In this document: in pieces, positions 45,723-62,195 of the stretch
How the letters are laid out: every line of letters begins with the position of its first letter
Numbering within the stretch: the stretch's first letter is position 1
DNA from: Chryseobacterium salivictor
Lineage (GTDB): Bacteria > Bacteroidota > Bacteroidia > Flavobacteriales > Weeksellaceae
DNA: 64,000 bases
Direction: 5' to 3'
Assembly (NCBI RefSeq): GCF_004359195.1
Contig: NZ_CP037954.1
Location: 558,001 to 622,000, forward strand
Program-made: the position numbers and the translations under genes
Notes under the pieces: generated by a model
Told to the model about the DNA's origin: nothing
Seen by the model: only the letters and a program-made list of their open reading frames with translations
Databases searched by the model: none

Positions 45723-45894
45723 AAGGTTGTTTTGTACAAAAGGTTGTACAGTATATGTATATTAGTAGGTTATAGATGCTAGGTGGTAGACCGTGGTCTA
45801 TCATCTATCCGTCTATCATCTTTTAGTCTAACTAAAAAATCGATAAAAACGTTCACAAAGAGCAAACCTTGTTGCACTTCCAAGTACCTTAATT

Positions 45895-48658
<2,764 letters not shown>

Positions 48659-49025
48659 CCTAATAATATATTAGTTCAGTTTTTTGTCTAACATTGCTGT
48701 TAGACTAGTTTTATTTAAACTCGGCACTCGAAAGTGCTCGGTTTTCTCTTTGTGATGTTCTTATCGTTAATGTCAATGATCTTGTATCTTATTAATCGTC
48801 TAATGAACAGAAATTGTTTTTGGCTCTTTCCGTAACTTTTAAACTAAACGCTTAATACGTGAATAATTAAGGTATCGCTCCTTATAATAAACATTCTATT
48901 ATGTCTATTCTGCCTCCTCTGGCATCATTCTTAATTCTATATTGTAAATATCTTCTGTGCTTGCTTCTTTTTGAAGCGTTTCGTTACATCTCTGTAACTA
49001 TTCTCACTATATTGCTATAGTATCG

Positions 49026-49099
49026 TGGAGAATAAGGGAGTCGAACCCTTGACCTCCTGCGTGCAAGGCAGGCGCTCTAGCCAACTGAGCTAATTCCCC
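49026..49099 (-). tRNA. tRNA-Ala (anticodon TGC), operon 1
   Basis: Acceptor GGGGAAT / ATTCTCC, anticodon stem CCTGC/GCAGG with loop CTTGCAC. CCA is not encoded (ACGA follows). It lies in the 16S-23S spacer, next to 23S. Confidence 0.96.
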
Positions 49100-49192
49100 G
49101 CTAGTCTGAGTAGGTGAGTGATCAGTAATTGAGTCTTTGAGTACTGCTACTCTACAACTCATCTATTTTACAACTCCTGTACTCGCAATTAG

Positions 49193-49266
49193 TAGTCTCG
49201 GGCAGGCTCGAACTGCCGACCTCTACATTATCAGTGTAGCGCTCTAACCAGCTGAGCTACGAGACT
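49193..49266 (-). tRNA. tRNA-Ile (anticodon GAT), operon 1
   Basis: Acceptor AGTCTCG / CGAGACT, anticodon stem CTACA/TGTAG with loop CTGATAA. CCA is not encoded. It comes first after 16S, the usual Ile-Ala order. Confidence 0.96.
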
Positions 49267-49478
49267 CTCAATGAGTAATGGGTGATGGGTAATTAGTAAT
49301 GTTTTTACTTAATTCCTCCCTCATACTCTATCTCCTTCCCTGATTACTAATCCTAGTGGGTATATTTTTTAAATAATCAACCGTCCAAATAAGAAAAAAC
49401 TGAAGCTAACTTTGAGCAAGTGCTCTGATACTTGCGTATCGTGTTGTTTGTTTATACTCTCCTAACGGAGAGTCTCAA
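49267..49478 (-). other. 16S to tRNA-Ile spacer with hairpins
   Basis: This spacer contains the hairpins ACTCTCC/GGAGAGT (49456-49473), GATAC/GTATC (49427-49440) and GAGCA/TGCTC (49414-49425), and a 9-bp inverted repeat ATTAGTAAT (49292-49300) / ATTACTAAT (49343-49351) within a low-complexity GGGTGATGGGTAATTAG stretch. They are probably RNase III and other processing signals. Confidence 0.5.
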
Positions 49479-50995
<1,517 letters not shown>

Positions 50996-51135
50996 ATGTT
51001 TGTCTGACTCACTCAAAGTTATTATCGCTTTAGTTTTTCCTTACTTTTTTGGTTGTTATTTGTATGTCAATGATCTATTGTTCTTTTCGCTTATATCCGG
51101 AAACTCTTTCTGTCGTTCGTTCCGAATTGCGAGTG

Positions 51136-51166
51136 CAAAAGTATAACGTTTTTTATTAATGACCAA
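51136..51166 (-). promoter_or_regulatory. rrn operon 1 promoter nearest 16S (P3)
   Basis: TTG (complement of 51164-51166), a 20-nt spacer, TACTTTTG (complement of 51136-51143), followed by CA. Confidence 0.78.
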
Positions 51167-51272
51167 ATGTTTTTGAAAGAAATTTAAAAGTTTTTTAAGT
51201 AACCAATAATCTCTCCTCATACCCATCCAATCCGCTTCTCCTTCGCTCCCATACTCTTTCGATTTGGGATTG

Positions 51273-51302
51273 CAAAGATAAGAAGTTTTTGTTAATCCAC
51301 AA
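51273..51302 (-). promoter_or_regulatory. rrn operon 1 middle promoter (P2)
   Basis: TTG (complement of 51300-51302), a 19-nt spacer, TATCTTTG (complement of 51273-51280), followed by CA. This is the best match to the consensus. Confidence 0.82.
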
Positions 51303-51396
51303 GCTTTTTTAAAATTAAATAAAAGAAATCTAATACTCCTACCCTTTCTATATTACCTGCTCTGTCTACTTCGCTACTCTGTTTTTTAGAGTGGTG

Positions 51397-51427
51397 CAAA
51401 TGTAAACACACTTAAAATATCTCGCAA
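51397..51427 (-). promoter_or_regulatory. rrn operon 1 distal promoter (P1)
   Basis: TTG (complement of 51425-51427, in AGTTGCGAGATA), a 20-nt spacer, TACATTTG (complement of 51397-51404), followed by CA. The sequence identity with operon 2 ends at the -7 box. Confidence 0.78.
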
Positions 51428-51507
51428 CTCTTTTGTGAACTTTTAGTAACATTGAAGAAAATATTTTTATAATGCTATGATTGACAGAATGCTACAGCTT
51501 CATAAAG

Positions 51508-51520
51508 TTATCCACTTTAT
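51508..51520. promoter_or_regulatory. Conserved TTATCCACTTTAT element upstream of rrn 1
   Basis: The same 13-mer occurs at 58821-58833, at 104 and 105 nt from the respective end of sequence identity, within otherwise diverged DNA. TTATCCACT is one base from the DnaA box TTATCCACA. Its role is inferred: upstream regulatory site or DnaA binding. Confidence 0.45.
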
Positions 51521-51535
51521 CAAAAGTATCCATTT

Positions 51536-51668
51536 TGCGGTAAGGATAGAAGCGGAAATCCCGCAGCAAGCGCAGGCTTTAGCCAAGGCGTGAGGAATTG
51601 AAACGGATAGCCCGACCCGAAAGTGGGAAAACGATACGGTGCTTGGCTAAACCCGCAGAGCAATAAAA
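51536..51668 (+). ncRNA. Candidate structured RNA (Flavo-1-like) between the rRNA operons
   Basis: A GC-richer island sits in AT-rich DNA. It folds as hairpin GCGG-AAATC-CCGC (51552-51564), then a 10-bp long-range stem TTTAGCCAAG (51578-51587) / CTTGGCTAAA (51642-51651) enclosing CCCG-AAAG-TGGG (51616-51627). The phrases GGATAGAAGCGGAAATCCCG and ACGGATAGCCCGACCC recall a widespread flavobacterial RNA element, possibly the Flavo-1 motif; this identification is from memory. Strand is assigned from that likeness. Confidence 0.45.
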
Positions 51669-52084
51669 AGTACATTTGTGCTGGATAAGTAAATAAATTT
51701 TGGATCACTTTTCTTTAGTAAAAGAATAAAACACTATCAAAACGAATAGAATTTGAAAAGTTTTACAATAAAAACATAATGATGGATTTTTAAGCTTGGA
51801 ACTTATTTCGCATTTATAATTTAAAGAAGATTTACTACAGCATGACTAAGTAATGAGTGTATTAAAGAGATACATTAGTTTCTCTTCTAATATTATCGCA
51901 AATTTCGGTCAAGTCTATATGATTTCCAGGTGATCTGGATTATCCTCAGTATGAAATATAAGAAGATGTCGAAATCTTAAAAGCTGAAGTTAAAACTTAT
52001 TTTTTCTGAGAGAAAGAGTAAAACTTGGGAAAAAAGATAAATGTCAAAATTTTGCTATATGATAAATAAAACAGAAGTCCTAAA
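51669..52084. other. Gene-poor DNA before the decayed transposase
   Basis: There is no intact gene. From about 51931 the plus strand reads GDLDYPQYEI, stop, EDVEILKAEVKTYFF, stop, which looks like a further decayed coding stretch, unidentified. Confidence 0.35.
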
Positions 52085-52835
52085 ATTTTATTACCTGAAC
52101 TTTTGATTCACCATTTTGAGATTGTGCAATTTCAAGAAGTAAATAAAGTACTGCATCTTTATTTTGAAGAAAAAAAATGTTTCCCAAAGGGTTTTCTACT
52201 TGAAATAACAGTCGATAACTTTCCACTTGCATAAAAAGTTACTAAAACTACATATCATACGCCGAAGATGATGGGTGTAAAATCCGCAGCCATTATTATA
52301 CGGAATTGCAATCTCATGGACAAAGTAACTCGCATAAAACAGAATTTTGCAGAGTTTTAAAAAATCAGCCGATACAACTCCTGAAATTGAATTTTTTGAA
52401 AATGGTGATACCAGAAAGCAACTCTGGGTAAGAAGCCGATATTTTCTCTATAAGACCAGGGAAAAGTGGACATCAACACAAAATGAAAGAACGAAAATAC
52501 CTTTCTCTCACTATCCTGATTTAGAAAAAGCATATAATTTATCAGACGGGGTGAGGGAAATTTACAATCAAAATATTCAAAAGTCTGTAGCAATCCTAGA
52601 ATTGCACATTGGTTCAAAGAAGTAGAAGAATGTGGGTTTCATTTTTAGTACTCATGAAGACCAGTATAAATCATTATAATGATATTCTCAATTATTTTGA
52701 CCAAAGAAGTACCAATGGTTCGGCAGAATCTTTTAATGCAAAAATAAAAAACTTCAGATTACAAATTGAGGGGTATAAGACAAAGTGCTTTTCCTTTTCA
52801 GATTATCCAAAATTTTTGCTTAGTCCCCAAGTTTT
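52085..52835 (+). pseudogene. Decayed ISAon1-like transposase
   Basis: A broken reading across stops and frameshifts recovers an ISAon1-type (ISL3-like) transposase. It reads ILLPELLIHHFEIVQF near 52085, HLYFEEKKCFPKGF, then LMDKVTRIKQNFAEF, then KQLWVRSRYFLYKTREKW (52411 on), PDLEKAYNLSDGVREIYNQN, and finally INHYNDILNYFDQRSTNGSAESFNAKIKNFRLQ (about 52660-52760), the conserved C-terminal DDE end. At least three in-frame stops and two frame changes make it inactive. Its right end (TTGCTTAGTCCCCAAGTTTTG) also occurs by rRNA operon 1. Confidence 0.8.
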
Positions 52836-52885
52836 GCTACTGATCCCTTTCTTTTATATTTCAGTATTTTCCCTGATTTCAGGTC

Positions 52886-52924
52886 ACAAAAAAAGCCCAT
52901 CAAAATAAATTGATGAGCTTTAAA
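52886..52924 (-). terminator. Terminator of rRNA operon 2
   Basis: The same hairpin as at operon 1 (stem 52892-52903 / 52910-52921), with a T-run one base shorter. Confidence 0.92.
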
Positions 52925-52928
52925 AAAA

Positions 52929-53034
<106 letters not shown>

Positions 53035-53206
53035 AAGGTTGTTTTGTACAAAAGGTTGTACAGTATATGTATATTAGTAGGTTATAGATGCTAGGTGGTA
53101 GACCGTGGTCTATCATCTATCCGTCTATCATCTTTTAGTCTAACTAAAAAATCGATAAAAACGTTCACAAAGAGCAAACCTTGTTGCACTTCCAAGTACC
53201 TTAATT

Positions 53207-55970
<2,764 letters not shown>

Positions 55971-56337
55971 CCTAATAATATATTAGTTCAGTTTTTTGTC
56001 TAACATTGCTGTTAGACTAGTTTTATTTAAACTCGGCACTCGAAAGTGCTCGGTTTTCTCTTTGTGATGTTCTTATCGTTAATGTCAATGATCTTGTATC
56101 TTATTAATCGTCTAATGAACAGAAATTGTTTTTGGCTCTTTCCGTAACTTTTAAACTAAACGCTTAATACGTGAATAATTAAGGTATCGCTCCTTATAAT
56201 AAACATTCTATTATGTCTATTCTGCCTCCTCTGGCATCATTCTTAATTCTATATTGTAAATATCTTCTGTGCTTGCTTCTTTTTGAAGCGTTTCGTTACA
56301 TCTCTGTAACTATTCTCACTATATTGCTATAGTATCG

Positions 56338-56411
56338 TGGAGAATAAGGGAGTCGAACCCTTGACCTCCTGCGTGCAAGGCAGGCGCTCTAGCCAACTGA
56401 GCTAATTCCCC
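56338..56411 (-). tRNA. tRNA-Ala (anticodon TGC), operon 2
   Basis: Identical to the operon 1 tRNA-Ala. Confidence 0.96.
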
Positions 56412-56504
56412 GCTAGTCTGAGTAGGTGAGTGATCAGTAATTGAGTCTTTGAGTACTGCTACTCTACAACTCATCTATTTTACAACTCCTGTACTCGCAA
56501 TTAG

Positions 56505-56578
56505 TAGTCTCGGGCAGGCTCGAACTGCCGACCTCTACATTATCAGTGTAGCGCTCTAACCAGCTGAGCTACGAGACT
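56505..56578 (-). tRNA. tRNA-Ile (anticodon GAT), operon 2
   Basis: Identical to the operon 1 tRNA-Ile. Confidence 0.96.
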
Positions 56579-56790
56579 CTCAATGAGTAATGGGTGATGG
56601 GTAATTAGTAATGTTTTTACTTAATTCCTCCCTCATACTCTATCTCCTTCCCTGATTACTAATCCTAGTGGGTATATTTTTTAAATAATCAACCGTCCAA
56701 ATAAGAAAAAACTGAAGCTAACTTTGAGCAAGTGCTCTGATACTTGCGTATCGTGTTGTTTGTTTATACTCTCCTAACGGAGAGTCTCAA

Positions 56791-58307
<1,517 letters not shown>

Positions 58308-58447
58308 ATGTTTGTCTGACTCACTCAAAGTTATTATCGCTTTAGTTTTTCCTTACTTTTTTGGTTGTTATTTGTATGTCAATGATCTATTGTTCTTTTC
58401 GCTTATATCCGGAAACTCTTTCTGTCGTTCGTTCCGAATTGCGAGTG

Positions 58448-58478
58448 CAAAAGTATAACGTTTTTTATTAATGACCAA
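58448..58478 (-). promoter_or_regulatory. rrn operon 2 promoter P3
   Basis: TTG, 20 nt, TACTTTTG; same as operon 1 P3. Confidence 0.78.
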
Positions 58479-58584
58479 ATGTTTTTGAAAGAAATTTAAA
58501 AGTTTTTTAAGTAACCAATAATCTCTCCTCATACCCATCCAATCCGCTTCTCCTTCGCTCCCATACTCTTTCGATTTGGGATTG

Positions 58585-58614
58585 CAAAGATAAGAAGTTT
58601 TTGTTAATCCACAA
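58585..58614 (-). promoter_or_regulatory. rrn operon 2 promoter P2
   Basis: TTG, 19 nt, TATCTTTG; same as operon 1 P2. Confidence 0.82.
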
Positions 58615-58708
58615 GCTTTTTTAAAATTAAATAAAAGAAATCTAATACTCCTACCCTTTCTATATTACCTGCTCTGTCTACTTCGCTACTCTGTTTTTTA
58701 GAGTGGTG

Positions 58709-58739
58709 CAAATGTAGGATTACTATCTGTATCCCGCAA
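58709..58739 (-). promoter_or_regulatory. rrn operon 2 promoter P1
   Basis: TTG (complement of 58737-58739, in AGTTGCGGGATA), a 20-nt spacer, TACATTTG (complement of 58709-58716). Both boxes and the spacing equal operon 1 P1, but most of the spacer sequence is different. Confidence 0.78.
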
Positions 58740-59251
58740 CTTATTTTGGGACTAATTAGGAAATGTGAATAACTAATATTGCAACTTATTAATTAATAGT
58801 AAAATACAAAATATTTAGAGTTATCCACTTTATGTGAGGCAGCATTTTTTCAGCAGCAAGCACACATTAATCCCAGCATATACAAGCATTCTGGGTGCTG
58901 ACCGGCTTTGTCTGTCCGCTATTATTTGCAGCACTGGCAACTTAAAAACTGAAAAGAGGCGAAATTTCAACCCATGTTTCCAAGGAAATGATGGGAATAT
59001 TCTAAAAAAGGCTTTATTATATAAAGAGTAGATTGTCTTTAAGAAAAAAAACATCTATTAATACAGAGATTCCCCCATTTGTAATGTATTCCCTCCTCAT
59101 TATTCGCTGTGTTTTTTTTTAAAATCATTTCATCAGCAATTCTGAACCACCCAGCTATATCGTCATCAACATAAAACAAAGATAATTGGCATTAACAAGA
59201 ATATAATTTCTATAACCATTTTTAGAATTTGCTAAAGCCATTCAAAACAAA
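58717..59251. other. Gene-poor region upstream of rRNA operon 2
   Basis: This holds the -33 part of P1 and the TTATCCACTTTAT element (58821-58833). Between about 58834 and 59054 both strands stay open for 65-74 codons. The minus reading (KLPVLQIIADRQSRSAPRMLVYAGINVCLL) lacks known domains and its start has no support. It may be a repeated or decayed element. I see no certain gene. Confidence 0.4.
58821..58833. promoter_or_regulatory. Conserved TTATCCACTTTAT element upstream of rrn 2
   Basis: Same 13-mer as at 51508-51520, 82 nt beyond the TTG of P1 (81 nt at operon 1). Confidence 0.45.
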
Positions 59252-59275
59252 AATCCCACTCTTTCGAATGGGATT
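59249..59275 (-). terminator. Terminator after the TPR gene
   Basis: AATCCCA (59252-59258) pairs with TGGGATT (59269-59275), and in the minus direction is followed by TTTGTTTTG. It lies about 20 nt past the TPR gene stop. Confidence 0.8.
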
Positions 59276-59295
59276 GTATATTATTGAATTAAATA

Positions 59296-60960
59296 TTATT
59301 TATTCAACTGCTTGTTCAGATCAATTGCATCCTGATAAGAAGGATTTAACTGCAATGATTTACTCACGTAATCTTTGGCTTTTGCCGGATTAGTATCTTT
59401 TTCTAAATAAGCTACTGCAAAATACGCGTAAGAAAGAATCTCTTTGCTGCTTTCAACTTCTGCAGGCTTCACAGTTGCAATAAATTTCTCGTAAGCGATT
59501 TTAGCCAATTCTTTATGGCCAGCTTGCTGCTGCGCATAGCCTTGACTATAATAAGCTGGTGCCCAGTCAGGCAACAATCCACTCATTTTTTGCCAAGAGA
59601 GAATCGCGCCGTTCCAGTTCTTAACTTCCTGGTATGCGTTTGCCAACTTGAACAATGCATCAGTATCCTGAGGATTTGCGGCCACTTGTTTTTTCAATGC
59701 TTCGATTTCCGGACTGGTCGCTCCTGCGTCGACAGCAGCTTGATTGACGCCACCGCCACCTTTGATTTTCACCAATTCGTCATCCCACTTCATGGTTTCA
59801 TCTTTAGCTGCTTTGGCAATCGCGATTTTTTGCTGTGCTTCTGCATTTAAAGCTGATTTTTTAACAGGATCTGTTTCCTTTTGTGCTAATCCTGCAGCGA
59901 TAAGACCCATTAATCCTTCATCAGATGTTTTAACTCTCGATTTGTCGGCTTTGCTAATAAACGAATCCATGCTGATTTTTGCACCAGCATAATCTCCATC
60001 AGCATATTGTAGATAAGCTCTTAATTTAAACTTAATAGGATCATCTACTTTATCAAATACTTTATCCAAATACATTTTCGAGTTTCCATAATCTTCATTA
60101 GTAAAGAAAAGTTTAGAAATTTCTAACTGGGTATCAGGATCTTCATCTGCATATTTTGCATAATTGATCAAATCCTGAGTTGCCAATGCATTTTCCTGAT
60201 ATCTGATGTCATAAGCAGCTTTTGCTTTATAAGCAGGAGCATACGTTGGATCTGCCAGAATGGCTTTATCGATATTTTCTTTAGCAGGTTTCCATTGCTG
60301 GGCTTGCATCCAAAGTGTTCCAATTCTCGTAAAAACAGAAGCTTTGTTTTTTGCACTTGGCAAAGCTTTCTCGTAAGCAGTCATTGCAGAGCCTGCAACT
60401 TGTGGACTGTTTGTCAATTTCAGACGGTATGCATCCCCAAGCGTATAATAATAATGCGCAGGCGTTCCATTTTTAGCAGATTTCTCTATGGCTTTGTTCA
60501 AATAATCAATTGCCATGTCAGCGCTGCCCGTACCACCGAAAAGGGTAAGTGCTTCTGCAGCTCTGTAAAGTACTTCGGGATCTTTTTCTTTAGAATCCTT
60601 CACAATATTTTGAATTTCAGCTATTGCCGATTTATCTCCTTTTCCTAATCGAATAGATGCTAATCCAATTTTATTAAGATTACTTTTTTTATCTATTTGT
60701 AAACCTTTATCGAAATCTTCTTTTGCTTTTTCAAAGTTGGGTTCAAACTGAGTTAGATAGGAATTTCCTAAATAAAAATAATTATCTGCAGTGGCAGATT
60801 TTGCAACCATTTCTGTAAAAATCTGTCTGGCATGGGCATACTTGTGACTGTCTGCACTATTAATCCCTTCCTGCAAAGTTTGACCAAAAGCAAAATTGCA
60901 GAAAATACCAACTGAAACCCCGAAAGCAATCTTCTTCGTTAAATTCATTATATCTTTCAT
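59296..60960 (-). CDS. Exported TPR-repeat protein of the TonB/PstS-like locus
   Basis: This 554-residue protein has a signal peptide (about 1-26, ending FAFGQ), then tetratricopeptide-type helical repeats over almost its whole length. Examples are NYFYLGNSYLTQFEPNFEKAKEDFDKGLQID (about 58-90), AYKAKAAYDIRYQENALATQ, DALFKLANAYQEVKNWNGAILSWQKM and AYFAVAYLEKDTNPAKAKDYVSKSLQLNPSYQDAI. Such proteins act as periplasmic scaffolds. It follows the PstS-like gene by about 100 bp and is the last gene before a terminator. The same gene order beside ExbD/TonB is common in flavobacteria. Starts possible at ATG 60960 or the ATG four codons later. Function unknown. Confidence 0.85.
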   Translation of the reverse strand: MKDIMNLTKKIAFGVSVGIFCNFAFGQTLQEGINSADSHKYAHARQIFTEMVAKSATADNYFYLGNSYLTQFEPNFEKAKEDFDKGLQIDKKSNLNKIGLASIRLGKGDKSAIAEIQNIVKDSKEKDPEVLYRAAEALTLFGGTGSADMAIDYLNKAIEKSAKNGTPAHYYYTLGDAYRLKLTNSPQVAGSAMTAYEKALPSAKNKASVFTRIGTLWMQAQQWKPAKENIDKAILADPTYAPAYKAKAAYDIRYQENALATQDLINYAKYADEDPDTQLEISKLFFTNEDYGNSKMYLDKVFDKVDDPIKFKLRAYLQYADGDYAGAKISMDSFISKADKSRVKTSDEGLMGLIAAGLAQKETDPVKKSALNAEAQQKIAIAKAAKDETMKWDDELVKIKGGGGVNQAAVDAGATSPEIEALKKQVAANPQDTDALFKLANAYQEVKNWNGAILSWQKMSGLLPDWAPAYYSQGYAQQQAGHKELAKIAYEKFIATVKPAEVESSKEILSYAYFAVAYLEKDTNPAKAKDYVSKSLQLNPSYQDAIDLNKQLNK

Positions 60961-61062
60961 TTTAAATTGTTTAATATGTTTTGTAAAAACTTTCTATCGA
61001 TAACACCCAATTTTTATACCAAAACTGCAGGTGATGATAGTGAACGCTAATTTTATAAAAAT

Positions 61063-61935
61063 TTAACGCATCTGTACTTCTCTTTTAAAAATATAGTAAG
61101 GTTGTAAACCCTCTTTTGAAACTACAATCTGCCCAAGCTGGGTACAGGAGAACCGGATAAAACCATTTGCCAAACCAAAATACTTTTCATTGGTCAGAAA
61201 ATACAAAATACGAGCAAAAGGATAAGACATATCGACCAGATTTTCTACCCGTGGTTCAAAAGATTTACTATCCTGAACAACCTTCAAAATCTTGACCGAT
61301 TTTTTTAAATTTTCGGATTCCGGATCGTAAGGTCTGCTGACCGTATTTAAGCCAACAGCTCCGATTTTATCTGGAAATTTATTTAATTGTTCTATGATAT
61401 TTTTATTTCCATTAATAATAGAAAACTTTAATTGATCCGGTTTAGTATTTAATTTCTGAGCGACGAAATTAAGGTTGCTCGAATTGGTTCCATCAAAAAT
61501 AATATTCTTTTTGTCACTCGTCAACTCCTGCTTAATTTCTTCCATGGTGATTGATTCTCTTGGAGAATCATTTGGAACGACAAACACCACTGCGTCAGCG
61601 GCGAATTTTGCCGGAAGCCAATCCAGACCGGTTTCTTTATTGTAAGCTTTTTTTTCATCTTCGCTTAATTCCCGAGACATTACAATCACGTCAACTTTTG
61701 CTTCTAATAAATCTAAAAAACAAAAATCTTCTTTTTTAATTTTCAAATTAATCTTGGCGTTGGGATAAAGTGCCATATACCGCTCAGACAATGCTTCTGA
61801 AACACTGGCGAAAGATTCATCTACTTCCATAGTGATTTCACCTTGCTGAGGACTACCCACAACAACATCCGGTTTCTTTTTGCATGATATCAACAGTGCA
61901 AAAATACTTATCATTAAAACCAGTTTATTCTTCAT
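61063..61935 (-). CDS. PstS-like phosphate-binding family lipoprotein
   Basis: This 290-residue protein has a lipoprotein signal (LLISC, Cys near residue 18, followed by KKK) and a periplasmic type II binding-protein fold like PstS. Family-like blocks are ITMEVDESFASVSEALSERYMALYPNA, VDVIVMSRELSEDEKKAY, FAADAVVFVVPNDSP and MSYPFARILYFLTNEKY, the latter being the conserved PstS end. The start is ATG at 61935, which overlaps the end of the small membrane gene by 11 nt. No Pst ABC transporter genes are next to it. Instead it lies behind TonB and ExbD genes, so it may not serve classical phosphate import. Ligand unknown. Confidence 0.85.
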   Translation of the reverse strand: MKNKLVLMISIFALLISCKKKPDVVVGSPQQGEITMEVDESFASVSEALSERYMALYPNAKINLKIKKEDFCFLDLLEAKVDVIVMSRELSEDEKKAYNKETGLDWLPAKFAADAVVFVVPNDSPRESITMEEIKQELTSDKKNIIFDGTNSSNLNFVAQKLNTKPDQLKFSIINGNKNIIEQLNKFPDKIGAVGLNTVSRPYDPESENLKKSVKILKVVQDSKSFEPRVENLVDMSYPFARILYFLTNEKYFGLANGFIRFSCTQLGQIVVSKEGLQPYYIFKREVQMR

Positions 61936-62122
61936 TTCGGTATTCTCTGATTCTATAGATTGCGCGAATGATTCTAAAGACACCGTACAGCACGAAGAGG
62001 CCTCCTAATGGATAAGCGACATTCGGTTCTAAAAAGATGACGAAGAATTTATAAACTATTACCACGATTCCTAAAAGAACATAGAAAAATCCGGCAACTA
62101 TGGAAAGCCAATTAAATATCAT
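61925..62122 (-). CDS. Small two-helix membrane protein
   Basis: This is a 65-residue protein with two membrane segments (about 5-27 and 35-53) and a basic/acidic tail (IRAIYRIREYRNEE). Start chosen at ATG 62122; a TTG three codons earlier is possible. Its last codons overlap the start of the PstS-like gene in another frame, so the two are translationally coupled. It has no recognised family and lies between tonB and the PstS-like gene, where a short membrane ORF is often found in flavobacteria. Confidence 0.7.
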   Translation of the reverse strand: MIFNWLSIVAGFFYVLLGIVVIVYKFFVIFLEPNVAYPLGGLFVLYGVFRIIRAIYRIREYRNEE

Positions 62123-62148
62123 ATCCCACAAAACTACAAAAAAAATAA

Positions 62149-62174
62149 AAAAGAGAAGCTTTCACTTCTCTTTT
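62149..62174 (-). terminator. Terminator after tonB
   Basis: AAAGAGAAG pairs with CTTCTCTTT over a 6-nt loop, followed in the minus direction by a T-rich stretch. It separates the ExbD/TonB genes from the PstS-like unit. Confidence 0.82.
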
Positions 62175-62195
62175 CTATTCGTATAATTAAAAATC

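Noticed and set aside
51508..51516. Possible replication origin because of a DnaA-box-like site near rrn
   Set aside because: Only one imperfect box per site, no dnaA/dnaN genes, no AT-rich unwinding array with clustered boxes.
51520..51708. A 62-codon minus-strand frame over the inter-rrn structured element
   Set aside because: Its peptide follows the stem sequences of the structured element and lacks domain or start support, so it is more likely a by-product of the RNA-like repeat.
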